NCBI GenBank assembly: GCA_000431155.1
Contig: HF985652.1
Span: forward strand, 1 to 64,000
Length of the DNA stretch: 64,000 nucleotides
DNA from: Bacteroides sp. CAG:927
GTDB lineage: Bacteria > Bacteroidota > Bacteroidia > Bacteroidales > Muribaculaceae
Reading direction: 5' to 3'
The position numbers were made by a program, and so were the translations under genes. Positions 7,802 through 15,910 of this stretch are shown one piece after another (the stretch's first letter is position 1; each line of letters opens with the position of its first letter). The notes under the pieces were generated by a model. The model did not search any database. It was not told the DNA's origin and saw nothing but the letters and a program-made list of their open reading frames with translations.

Positions 7802-9028
7802 TTATTTCTGCTCGGCAACGAGCTTAACAATCTCCACGATGGTGAGCATGGCTTTTTCCATAGATGGGATGGGCACAAACTCATAACGGCCATGGAAGTT
7901 GAGGCCACCGGCAAAAATATTGGGGCAAGGAAGACCCTTGAACGAAAGCTGCGCACCATCTGTGCCGCCACGAATGGGAACAACAACCGGAGTGACTCCA
8001 GCACGGCGCATGGCCTCTTCAGCTATGTCGATGATGTGCATCACCGGCTCAATCTTCTCGCGCATGTTGTAGTACTGGTCCTTGATTTCCAAAGAAGCGA
8101 CTCCGGGGAACTCATGGTTGATTTTGCGAGTGAGATGCTCAAATTCTTTTTTACGGCGCTCAAAGCGGTCGCGGTCATGGTCGCGAATAATGTATGTAAG
8201 GACAGTTTTTTCAACGGTTCCCTCAATGGAGATGAGATGATAGAATCCTTCATAGCCTTCGGTATGCTCTGGGGTTTCCCATCGCGGGAGCATTATGGCA
8301 AACTGATTGGCGATGCGGATAGAGTTGATCATTTTGTGCTTGGCATATCCGGGATGCACATTGCGGCCGGAGAAAGTGATTTTAGCCACGGCAGCATTGA
8401 AGTTTTCATATTCAAGCTCGCCGATTTCGCCACCGTCCATTGTGTAAGCCCAATCAGCGCCGAAACGCTCCACATCAAACTTGTGTGCGCCCTGCCCTAT
8501 TTCCTCATCGGGGTTAAAAGCTATGCGCACATCGCCGTGCTTGATTTCGGGATGCTGCATGAGGTACTGCACGGCAGAGATGATTTCGGCGATGCCGGCC
8601 TTGTCGTCAGCACCGAGAAGCGTATTGCCATCGGTTACAATAAGATCCTGCCCCTTGTAATGCTCAAGTTCAGGAAACTCAGATGGTGAAAGAACGATAT
8701 TTTTTTCGGCATTAAGCACAATGTCACCACCATTGTAATGCTCAACTATGCGCGGGGCAACATGACGACCGGTAAGGTCGGGAGAGGTGTCAAGGTGAGC
8801 GATGAAGCCGACAGTGGGAATGTTGTCGGTCTTGGAATTGGACGGAAGGGTAGCCATAAGATAGCCATTGTCGTCCAAAGAGATATCCTTAAGGCCAAGC
8901 TGGTGCAGCTCTTTTTCAAGATGCTGCGCAAAAATCATCTGGCCCGGAGTGGAAGGCGTGAGATTAGTGAGTTCGTCGCTCTGAGTGTCAAACTTCACAT
9001 ATTGGAGAAATCTGTCAACTAAAGTCAT
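7802..9028 (-). CDS. pepT: Peptidase T (tripeptidase, M20 family)
   Basis: 408 residues from ATG 9028; an in-frame TTG at 9055 overlaps a possible -7 element and is less likely. A zinc aminopeptidase that removes the amino-terminal residue from tripeptides. Metal and catalytic motifs are in order: [58 protein letters not shown] (typical of PepT) and [15 protein letters not shown]. No signal peptide, so cytoplasmic. First gene of the minus-strand operon pepT-miaA-GH20. It would complete the digestion of peptides imported or produced by other peptidases. Confidence 0.96.
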   Translation of the reverse strand: MTLVDRFLQYVKFDTQSDELTNLTPSTPGQMIFAQHLEKELHQLGLKDISLDDNGYLMATLPSNSKTDNIPTVGFIAHLDTSPDLTGRHVAPRIVEHYNGGDIVLNAEKNIVLSPSEFPELEHYKGQDLIVTDGNTLLGADDKAGIAEIISAVQYLMQHPEIKHGDVRIAFNPDEEIGQGAHKFDVERFGADWAYTMDGGEIGELEYENFNAAVAKITFSGRNVHPGYAKHKMINSIRIANQFAIMLPRWETPEHTEGYEGFYHLISIEGTVEKTVLTYIIRDHDRDRFERRKKEFEHLTRKINHEFPGVASLEIKDQYYNMREKIEPVMHIIDIAEEAMRRAGVTPVVVPIRGGTDGAQLSFKGLPCPNIFAGGLNFHGRYEFVPIPSMEKAMLTIVEIVKLVAEQK

Positions 9029-9080
9029 GATACAGGATTTATTATTTGAGTACAAAAATAGTAATTTTCAGCAAAACAGA

Positions 9081-9112
9081 TTGTAAGGAGATGATTTTTT
9101 TAGTTATATTTG
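9081..9112 (+). promoter_or_regulatory. Promoter of the 9117 gene, ATG four bases downstream
   Basis: TTG at 9081-9083, 21 bp, then TATATTTG at 9105-9112, a full TAnnTTTG match. Transcription is expected to begin five to seven bases after the G, which falls on or beside the ATG at 9117. The mRNA would therefore be leaderless or nearly so. Confidence 0.6.
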
Positions 9113-9116
9113 CATT

Positions 9117-9578
9117 ATGGGAATAACAGGATTTTTCACCTCAGTAGAGTTTTATGTAATAGCCACAGTTGTGGCGGCAGCAGTTTTGGGACTGTGCGTG
9201 AAACCGGCATCAAAAGGGCCGGCGCGCCAACATCTTCTTGGCGGAATATTGCGCAAAGGGGGTGCCAAACAGCCTGGACTGGAGATTTTGTGCCGTGAAG
9301 ACGGGGCTGTGGAGATAGTACGCACGGGTCTTGACGGCCTAACGGACGCATCGGCAGTGAGCGCGGCAGTGAACGTGACCGGATTTGACATAGTGATAAA
9401 AGAGCGTATAATGGTAGCCGACTGTGGCGAAGACCGCAACGAGGCAGTGTTTGTGCTTGACTTCCTTGCACCCGAACATTATCACATAAAATACGAGAAC
9501 GAAGACACTAATCTATTCTGCGCGTTCACACTGCATGTGCGCCCGGGCATAAAATCAAGGAAAGAGCTAAGCCGATAA
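9117..9578 (+). CDS. Small single-pass membrane protein, unknown function
   Basis: 153 residues. Residues 9-28 (SVEFYVIATVVAAAVLGLCV) form one membrane segment or uncleaved anchor; the rest is soluble and mixed alpha/beta, ending in a basic tail (GIKSRKELSR). I do not recognise a named family, but the codon pattern and placement between conserved genes support a real gene. The next Met is far downstream, so the ATG at 9117 is the only sensible start although a -7 element ends at 9112. It converges on mgtE with eight bases between the stops. Confidence 0.72.
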   Translation: MGITGFFTSVEFYVIATVVAAAVLGLCVKPASKGPARQHLLGGILRKGGAKQPGLEILCREDGAVEIVRTGLDGLTDASAVSAAVNVTGFDIVIKERIMVADCGEDRNEAVFVLDFLAPEHYHIKYENEDTNLFCAFTLHVRPGIKSRKELSR

Positions 9579-9586
9579 GAGAATCC

Positions 9587-10951
9587 TCAACCGGCAAACT
9601 GGATAAGAAGAACCGTGCTGATGGTCATGTAGATAACCATGCCGATAATGTCGTTGGTGATGGATATGAACGGGCCGGTGGCCAATGCAGGGTCAATCTT
9701 GAGCTTTTCAAGCGTCAACGGAACGAAAGTGCCGAACACCGAGGCAAAAAGCACTACAGCCAAAAGCGACAAAGAAACGGCAATAGTAGTGACCTGTGTG
9801 CCTCCAATCTTGAAGAAATTGTAGAAGAACACGAGCAACGAAATGATGCAGCCGTTGATCAGTCCTACACCAAGTTCGCGGAATAGCTGACGCGAGGCAT
9901 TCTTAATGTCAAGTGAGCCATTGGCAAGGCCCTGTACCACGATAGCCGATGATTGGGTTCCCACGTTTCCTCCGGTGCCACCGATAAGAGGGATGAACAG
10001 CGCAAGAGCCGGATCGGCAGCAAAGCCTGCCTCAAAATTACCGAGAATCATAGAGTTGCCGATGCCGCCAAGCATGCCAATGAGCAGCCACGGGAGGCGA
10101 GCTTTGGTTTGGGTGAACATGGAGTCGTCCGTTTCCACATCGGACGAAAGACCTGATGCCAACTGGTAGTCGCGTTCAGAACTCTCACGCACCTGATCCA
10201 TTACGTCATCGACAGTGATACGCCCTAAAAGACGCCCTATAGAGTCCACAACGGGCATGGCCACAAGGTCGTATTTTTCAAAGTCAAGTGCCACCTCATC
10301 AATGGGAGTGTCGGCCTTCACGGCTACGGGATCTTCTTCCATGACATGCTTGATTTTGGAGACGGAAGGATGGGTGATGAGTTTTTTGAGCGGGAGGATG
10401 CCACGGAGCTTATCGTCACTATCCACAACGTAAACATTGTAGATTTCGTCCATATCCTCGGCCTGCATACGCATCTGCTTGATACATTCGGGCATTGACC
10501 AGTTTTCATTGACTACAATCATTTCAGTACCCATGAGACCACCTGCGGTGTCCTCATCATACTTCAGAAGGTCAATGATGTCGCCGGCCTGCTCCACATC
10601 ATCAATGTGGGAAAGAATCTTGTCGCGGTCCTCCTCATCCAATTCCTGAATGATGTCCACGGCATCATCGGTATCAAGGTGATCAATGAACTGCTTGGCG
10701 ATTTCCTCGGCCGGCATGTTGGAGAGCAGCTTGCGACGGTCGTCCTCATCAAGTTCCATCAGCACATCGGCAGCGATGTCTTCGTCAAGTAGCTTGTAAA
10801 GATACTCGGCTTCTTCAAGGTCAAGATCCTTGTACAGCTCAGCAATGTCGGCGGGATGGAAATCGGCAAGCTCTGCGCGGGCCGCTTCATCGTTGCGTTC
10901 GCTGACAATAGAGCGGATATGGTCCAGATATTCGGGGGTGAATTCTTTCAT
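9587..10951 (-). CDS. mgtE: MgtE-type magnesium transporter
   Basis: 454 residues, the standard length. Order of domains: MgtE amino-terminal superhelical domain (about 1-130, acidic, with repeated LDEDDRRKLLSNMPAEEIA-like helices), two CBS domains (about 135-255) that sense cytoplasmic magnesium, and a five-helix membrane domain (about 285-454) with the pore segment FIPLIGGTGGNVGTQSSAIV. It forms a homodimeric magnesium channel in the inner membrane. It begins two bases after the ksgA stop and is surely co-transcribed with it. No magnesium riboswitch was seen upstream. Confidence 0.96.
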   Translation of the reverse strand: MKEFTPEYLDHIRSIVSERNDEAARAELADFHPADIAELYKDLDLEEAEYLYKLLDEDIAADVLMELDEDDRRKLLSNMPAEEIAKQFIDHLDTDDAVDIIQELDEEDRDKILSHIDDVEQAGDIIDLLKYDEDTAGGLMGTEMIVVNENWSMPECIKQMRMQAEDMDEIYNVYVVDSDDKLRGILPLKKLITHPSVSKIKHVMEEDPVAVKADTPIDEVALDFEKYDLVAMPVVDSIGRLLGRITVDDVMDQVRESSERDYQLASGLSSDVETDDSMFTQTKARLPWLLIGMLGGIGNSMILGNFEAGFAADPALALFIPLIGGTGGNVGTQSSAIVVQGLANGSLDIKNASRQLFRELGVGLINGCIISLLVFFYNFFKIGGTQVTTIAVSLSLLAVVLFASVFGTFVPLTLEKLKIDPALATGPFISITNDIIGMVIYMTISTVLLIQFAG

Positions 10952-10953
10952 AA

Positions 10954-11745
10954 CTATGAAGCTCGGAGGTTAGACACAAGGTTGGTAAGCTCGATAAACT
11001 GCCCGACACTAAGCTGCTCAGGGCGCATGGCCAAAAGCGGATGGTCGGGAAGAGTCGCTGCAGGAGGGATGAGAGAGCGAAAAGAGTTGCGGATGGTTTT
11101 GCGGCGCTGGCCAAAGGTGGTTTTGACTACGGTTTTGAAAAGTTTTTCATCACAACCAAGAGATGTGACAGAGTTGCGCACCATTCTTATGACTCCACTT
11201 TTCACTTTGGGAGGCGGGTTAAACACATGCTCGCTGACGGTGAAAAGATACTCGACATCGTACCAAGCCTGCAAAAGCACCGACAATATGCCACGAGCCT
11301 TGGTGCCCGGAGGAGCGGCAAGCCTTTCGGCCACCTCACGCTGCAACATTCCGCTGCAGCATACCACCTGCTCCTTGTATTCAAGCACATGGAAAAATAT
11401 CTGGGAAGAAATATTGTATGGGTAATTGCCTATAACGCAGAATTTTTGTCCATCGGGATAAATGGCAGCGAGATCGGTGCGAAGAAAATCGCACTCAAGG
11501 ATTCGCTGTTGAGGCAACTGCGGCAGGTTGGATTTGAGATATGCTACACTTTCGGAGTCAATTTCGGCAACAGTGACATCGTGTCCGTCTTCAATAAGAA
11601 AGCGTGTGAGCACCCCCATGCCGGGACCGACTTCAAGTACAGGGAGTCCGTGCCATGGGTCAAGAGTAGCCGCGATGCGACGGGCTATGTCAAGGTCAAC
11701 AAGAAAATGCTGACCCAAAGCTTTTTTAGGCTTTACATTCTGCAT
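10954..11745 (-). CDS. rsmA (ksgA): 16S rRNA adenine dimethyltransferase
   Basis: 263 residues. It dimethylates the two adjacent adenines in helix 45 of 16S rRNA during 30S maturation. Motifs: KKALGQHFLVDLDIARRI at the amino terminus, LEVGPGMGVLTRFLIEDG (SAM-binding motif I) and VIGNYPYNISSQIFF (motif IV, here NYPY rather than the common NLPY), then FNPPPKVKSGVIRM. Cytoplasmic. First gene of the ksgA-mgtE operon, with a TAAATTTG promoter element about 42 nt upstream. Confidence 0.96.
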   Translation of the reverse strand: MQNVKPKKALGQHFLVDLDIARRIAATLDPWHGLPVLEVGPGMGVLTRFLIEDGHDVTVAEIDSESVAYLKSNLPQLPQQRILECDFLRTDLAAIYPDGQKFCVIGNYPYNISSQIFFHVLEYKEQVVCCSGMLQREVAERLAAPPGTKARGILSVLLQAWYDVEYLFTVSEHVFNPPPKVKSGVIRMVRNSVTSLGCDEKLFKTVVKTTFGQRRKTIRNSFRSLIPPAATLPDHPLLAMRPEQLSVGQFIELTNLVSNLRAS

Positions 11746-11787
11746 AATTCAACACTGCTACAGCGGCACAAGCCGCATACCAACCCA

Positions 11788-11820
11788 CAAATTTACAATT
11801 TTAGTTTAGAATACCATCAA
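11788..11820 (-). promoter_or_regulatory. ksgA-mgtE promoter
   Basis: On the minus strand TAAATTTG (plus 11788-11795) matches TAnnTTTG. A TTG (plus 11818-11820) lies 22 bp upstream, slightly longer than usual. It predicts a leader of about 36 nt. Confidence 0.5.
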
Positions 11821-11965
11821 TTCGTTAATAAATTATGTGTGGGAGATTACAATTAGGTTAATTTTATTACGGATACCAATGTATTGGAATGGGATATAAT
11901 ACGCAAAATGATACAATTAAAAAGGAAATATTTAGCATTATATATCGGATTTTTTGAACTATTGT

Positions 11966-11973
11966 TACCTTTG
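11966..11973 (+). promoter_or_regulatory. -7 element of the YhcG-family gene
   Basis: TACCTTTG matches TAnnTTTG and lies 18 nt upstream of the ATG at 11992. The expected -33 position is AT-rich without a clear TTTG. The rest of the gap 11746-11991 holds only this and the ksgA promoter. Confidence 0.45.
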
Positions 11974-11991
11974 TAGCAAACACTAAATGCC

Positions 11992-13106
11992 ATGAGCAAC
12001 ATACATAATATAGATTCTTGTATAATAACAGATGTTTCTGAACGCATTGAACGGCTGATAGAGGACGCTCGCGCACATGTTGGCAGAATTCAAACATCAC
12101 CGAAGTTATTACTAAGTATGAGATTGGGCATATTATTGTAGAGGTAGTGCAAGAAGGTGAAGAGCGTGCGAGATACGGCAAGCAGCTGCTGAAAGGTGTT
12201 TCAGAAATATTGACTGAACGACTGGGCGAAGGATGGTCAGTTGACACGCTAAAAAAGTGTCGAAAATTTTATCAGATCTATTCAGCCGACAAAATTGGGG
12301 CTACACTGTCGCCCCAATTATCTATTGAAGATTCGGGCTACAGCGTAGCCCCAATTCAAAAAACTGCGACAATGTCGCAAAAATTAGATTCAGCATACCC
12401 GTTTACCCTATCGTGGTCGCATTACGTTGTATTAATGCGCATAGAGTCCGATGATGAACGTAAGTTCTATGAAATAGAAGCTCAAAAACAAAATTGGAGT
12501 GTGCGCCAACTGCAACGACAGTACAATTCAAGTCTATATGAGCGTTTGGCTCTCAGCAAAAATAAGGAATCAATATTGCGTTTAGCACATGAGGGGCAAA
12601 CAATCAATAAGCCGGATGATATAATAAAGAATCCCTTGACATTAGAGTTTTTAGGACTAAAAGCGGATGCATCTTATTCTGAAACAAAACTTGAAAATGC
12701 CATAATTGACAAACTTCAGCAGTTTCTATTAGAGCTTGGAAAAGGATTTTTGTTTGAAGCCCGTCAGAAACGGTTTACTTTCGATGAAGAAAACTTCTAT
12801 GTTGATCTGGTGTTTTATAACAGGCTTCTGCAATGCTATGTACTTATTGATTTGAAAGTGGATAAATTGGCTCATCAGGATTTAGGACAAATGCAGATGT
12901 ATGTCAACTACTATGACCGATATGTCAAACAAGATTTTGAAAAACCGACAATTGGAATTTTACTTTGCAAAGAGAAGAATAATGCTTTGGTAGAACTCAC
13001 TCTTCCAAAGGAATCCAATATTTATGCACAGCAATATGCCTTATATCTCCCTGATAAACATTTGCTACAAGCAAAGTTAAAAGAGTGGATAGAGGAACAG
13101 GAGTGA
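11992..13106 (+). pseudogene. YhcG/DUF1016-family PDDEXK nuclease, frameshifted near the N terminus
   Basis: Translation from ATG 11992 gives MSNIHNIDSC...IERLIEDARAHVGR and then runs into a stop after about 45 codons. The remainder continues in the frame one base back, from NSNITEVITKYEIGHIIVE at 12087 to the stop at 13106. Restoring one base at about 12087 gives ARAHVGR-NSNITEVITKYEIG, which has the exact spacing of the family pattern AR....R.VN......Y.EIG. The carboxy-terminal nuclease domain is intact: FYVDLVFYNRLLQCYVLIDLK holds the PDDEXK core, then LGQMQMYVNYYDR and PTIGILLCKEK. Such proteins accompany restriction-like and defence loci, but no partner gene is here. The region is AT-richer than its neighbours, suggesting transfer. 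A GTG at 12147 could still give a shortened protein; a sequencing error is possible. Confidence 0.8.
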
Positions 13107-13114
13107 ATTTGCGA

Positions 13115-15301
13115 TTATTCTACGGTAATTTCGTCAAGGAAGAACCAGCATTTGTTGCCTACGCCATAGTGCCAGTGGGGGCAAATCTTGGTGCCTTCGA
13201 TATCCACTTTGATATAACGTGCGGTGACAGGGGATGCTGATGTGTGGGAAGCGTTGAGGAATTTGACGCGCACATCGTTGTCCTCGGGTATTGTGACTGT
13301 GCCAAAGGGAACATAATCGGTACCGTCGGTGCTGGTGGCATAGGTGACTGATTTGGGCAGGAGAATCCACTGCCCGAGCTGATGAAGGAAGTCGCAGCCT
13401 ATGGTGGTAAATTGCTTCTCGGCACCGAGATCAATGGTGAGAGTAACATCTTCGCCTTCCCAACCAATCCAGCTGTCCTTGAATGTGGCTCCTCCATATA
13501 TACCATCGGTAAGCGACCCAGTGCCGAGAAGATGATACGGGGCACGCAAGGGCGATGAAGCGTAGACTGAGGCACCGGACGCGAGATTGGGCCGCTGACG
13601 GGGCATATAGCGTTCGCGATAGAGGGCGCAATATTCAGACGGAGAATTGGTGCGCTCATTGAGTGCATCCACGCGGTAAAGGGCGCACAGCGAGTCAAGA
13701 CGGTTGAGTTTGGCGGTGAGATCGGCCGCATCCTTGTGTGGCTCGGTGCGAGCAATTTCAAGTTCGCTGTAAAGTATGGGGAGAGTGGCACGTTCCACTC
13801 GTGCACGCAACAAGGAGTCGTCCGAAACGGCTCGCATGGCATCGCTGAACAAGGAATGATAACGGGCTATCATCTCAGGACTTAACATACCGCGCTTATG
13901 CGTAACGGGGGAATCGTAAATCCACAATCCCTGCCCGCTGTCGGCGAGAGCCCGCTTCATGTCGCGATGGTATTGGAGAATGTAAGGTGCCGCAGCCCCA
14001 TAGTAGCCGGTATGAAATACCTGCATGAGTGAATCAACCGATGCATCAGGATTCCACATGAGTTTGCTCACAAGCCATGTGCGCAACTCGGCGAAATCGC
14101 CTCCCCGGGAACCGGCAATTTGCGAAAAGTGCATCTTTACATTGTTATCGCGGAAGGTACGGATATTGGGCTGAAGGATGTCAAAATTAGGGAAAGGAGT
14201 AAGGTAGCCGTCAAAATTGATACCGTAATCCCATACGAAAATATTGTTGCTTATCCGTGCCCATCCATGAAGAGCGTTCATGAAGTCCTGCCCGGTGGCA
14301 TTGTCGGTAAGCGGCACCTCACGATAGCAGTCAATGTCGCAAAGCATGATGTTGACATTCTCGCGCGGCTTGATGTGCTTGGGAGGATGCATGGTGTAGA
14401 GATAGGCTAAAGTAGAGAACTGCTTGTCGGGGAAACGCTCGGCGAGCTTGTTGAGGAAATATATCAATGAACCGGTTGGTCCGCCCTCAATTGAGTCTAT
14501 GCGAGCGCACTCGGGGCATGTGCAGTTGGTACGGTTGCCATCGTTTTGGCTCACGGAAATCATGCTTTTACCGGGATTGGCACGGAAAATGGAATCAATG
14601 CGCTGTGCTACGACATCAAGTACCTCGGGGTTGGTGAGACACCACTGTGAAGCGGCTCCGGGATGGCGTGCGCCATTGAAATACGCATAATATTCGGGGT
14701 GATTCTTGCCGTAGATTTCAGAAGGAAGAAGACGATTGAACGTGTGGACCCATAGTTGGGAGGCAAATTCATCGCGAGGCTCTTCAAGGCGCATCCAAAT
14801 TCTATATTCAGGATCGGTGTGCAACGCATAGTTCTGCGACTGTCGGTAGCGGAACGCGGGGTTGTCAACAACCGGTTGGTCAGGAATAGAAAAAGCGGAA
14901 GCGACAGGTGCAGTGAACTCATTCTCACTCCAATAGTTGCATCTGCCATATTGCTCCAACAGTGAAACTACACCGTAAAGAGCACCTTTGTCAGCACCAT
15001 CAAGGAAAAGAGCACCCTGACGGGGAGTGAGTGAAAATCCATCTTCTGTGACAGGAGATTGCGCACAAGATGAGATGACGAGGTCGTTATTTTTGATCTT
15101 GGCGCCCTGCACTACCGGCAATTCAGCATCAGTGATGCGCTTAACCCATTTTTGTAAAAGCTCAGCAGCCGAACGTGATACGGCAGTGGTGTCGGCAAGC
15201 ACTATGCGACCTACGGGCTTATGATTTTTCACCAAGTCCACGGCATTGAGAAACGGGACACACAATGCCAAAGCAAGAGCAAATAAGATGTATTTTTTCA
15301 T
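13115..15301 (-). CDS. DUF4838 protein, putative secreted glycan hydrolase
   Basis: 728 residues with a signal peptide (MKKYILFALALALCVPFLNA). The amino-terminal part (about 25-130) resembles the alpha-glucuronidase-type non-catalytic domain (ALYGVVSLLEQYGRCNYW). The centre (about 150-480) is DUF4838 (PF16126): HTFNRLLPSEIYGKNHPEYY, SVSQNDGNRTNCTCPECARI and FVWDYGINFDGYLTPFPN are characteristic. The carboxy-terminal 150 residues form a discoidin/F5-8C-like domain (VTLTIDLGAEKQFTTIGCDF) clearly related to that of the GH20 enzyme at 4867. Family members are thought to cleave glycans; the bond is not known to me. It lies downstream of GH89 on the same strand, separated by repeat copy C. It converges on the YhcG remnant eight bases away. 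Confidence 0.85.
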   Translation of the reverse strand: MKKYILFALALALCVPFLNAVDLVKNHKPVGRIVLADTTAVSRSAAELLQKWVKRITDAELPVVQGAKIKNNDLVISSCAQSPVTEDGFSLTPRQGALFLDGADKGALYGVVSLLEQYGRCNYWSENEFTAPVASAFSIPDQPVVDNPAFRYRQSQNYALHTDPEYRIWMRLEEPRDEFASQLWVHTFNRLLPSEIYGKNHPEYYAYFNGARHPGAASQWCLTNPEVLDVVAQRIDSIFRANPGKSMISVSQNDGNRTNCTCPECARIDSIEGGPTGSLIYFLNKLAERFPDKQFSTLAYLYTMHPPKHIKPRENVNIMLCDIDCYREVPLTDNATGQDFMNALHGWARISNNIFVWDYGINFDGYLTPFPNFDILQPNIRTFRDNNVKMHFSQIAGSRGGDFAELRTWLVSKLMWNPDASVDSLMQVFHTGYYGAAAPYILQYHRDMKRALADSGQGLWIYDSPVTHKRGMLSPEMIARYHSLFSDAMRAVSDDSLLRARVERATLPILYSELEIARTEPHKDAADLTAKLNRLDSLCALYRVDALNERTNSPSEYCALYRERYMPRQRPNLASGASVYASSPLRAPYHLLGTGSLTDGIYGGATFKDSWIGWEGEDVTLTIDLGAEKQFTTIGCDFLHQLGQWILLPKSVTYATSTDGTDYVPFGTVTIPEDNDVRVKFLNASHTSASPVTARYIKVDIEGTKICPHWHYGVGNKCWFFLDEITVE

Positions 15302-15320
15302 GGGATGATGGATTATGCCA

Positions 15321-15328
15321 CAAAGTTA
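15321..15328 (-). promoter_or_regulatory. -7 element of the DUF4838 gene
   Basis: On the minus strand TAACTTTG (plus CAAAGTTA) matches TAnnTTTG, 19 nt upstream of the ATG. No -33 TTG at normal spacing. It implies that the gene has its own promoter, apart from GH89. Confidence 0.45.
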
Positions 15329-15402
15329 GCATTTTAAATTCATAGATTGATGTACCAATACTTCGGTTATTTTTTAGTGGCTCCGAGGAGCCGAGTGTTT
15401 AT

Positions 15403-15905
15403 GGAGGGCAGAACGGAGGAGAAAAGCACAGAAATGGGAGAGGGGATGAGAAATGAATGGTTGGGTTGTGGGTGGCCTTGGCTTTCGCCGGACCGATACT
15501 GCGCATGCTCCGCAGCTTGTATCGGGAGTCTATCATACATGCTGTCCGCCAACTCCGCGCTTACGCGCTCCGCAGGCGGTTATAGAAAAATCGCGCATCC
15601 TGCGCTCTCTTTGCAAGGGGCGAAACAGCTTCGCGATGGAGAAAAGTCGCGCGCTCCGCCGTTCGGCTGCGCATCTTGGCAGGAGGGAGACTGGAATCGC
15701 GCATCCTGCGCTCTCTTTGCGAGGGGCGGAACAGCTTCGCGATGGAGAAAAATCGCACGCTCCGCGGCTCGGCTGCGCACCTGTTGGGTTTACAAGGCTT
15801 TGGAGATATAGCGCGCGTTATGCGCTAAGTTGCGCTTCTGTTGGGTTCGCAAGGTGGGTATATAGCGCGTTCCGGGGTTATCGGAGCGGAGGGCGGAGAG
15901 GCTAT
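15403..15905. repeat. Intergenic GC-rich repeat, copy C, with tandem units
   Basis: Largest member of the family shared with 349-575 and 1764-1990; it fills most of the gene-free stretch 15302-15910. Order: block 1 (15403-15440, as in copy A), block 2 (about 15450-15515, as in copies A and B), a spacer, then an 84-base unit at 15591-15674 repeated at 15697-15780 with seven differences (period 106), then a shorter ctgttgggtt...caagg unit at 15781 and again at 15839. Two open frames run the length of it, but their translations only mirror the repeats. Confidence 0.8.
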
Positions 15906-15910
15906 TTTGA

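Noticed and set aside
9587..11745. Searched for a magnesium riboswitch before mgtE
   Set aside because: mgtE starts two bases after ksgA and the leader of ksgA is short, with no suitable structure.
15379..15392. Perfect hairpin ggctccgaggagcc considered as a terminator
   Set aside because: There is no T tract after it on either strand in the needed direction; it may belong to the repeat region or the upstream region of DUF4838.
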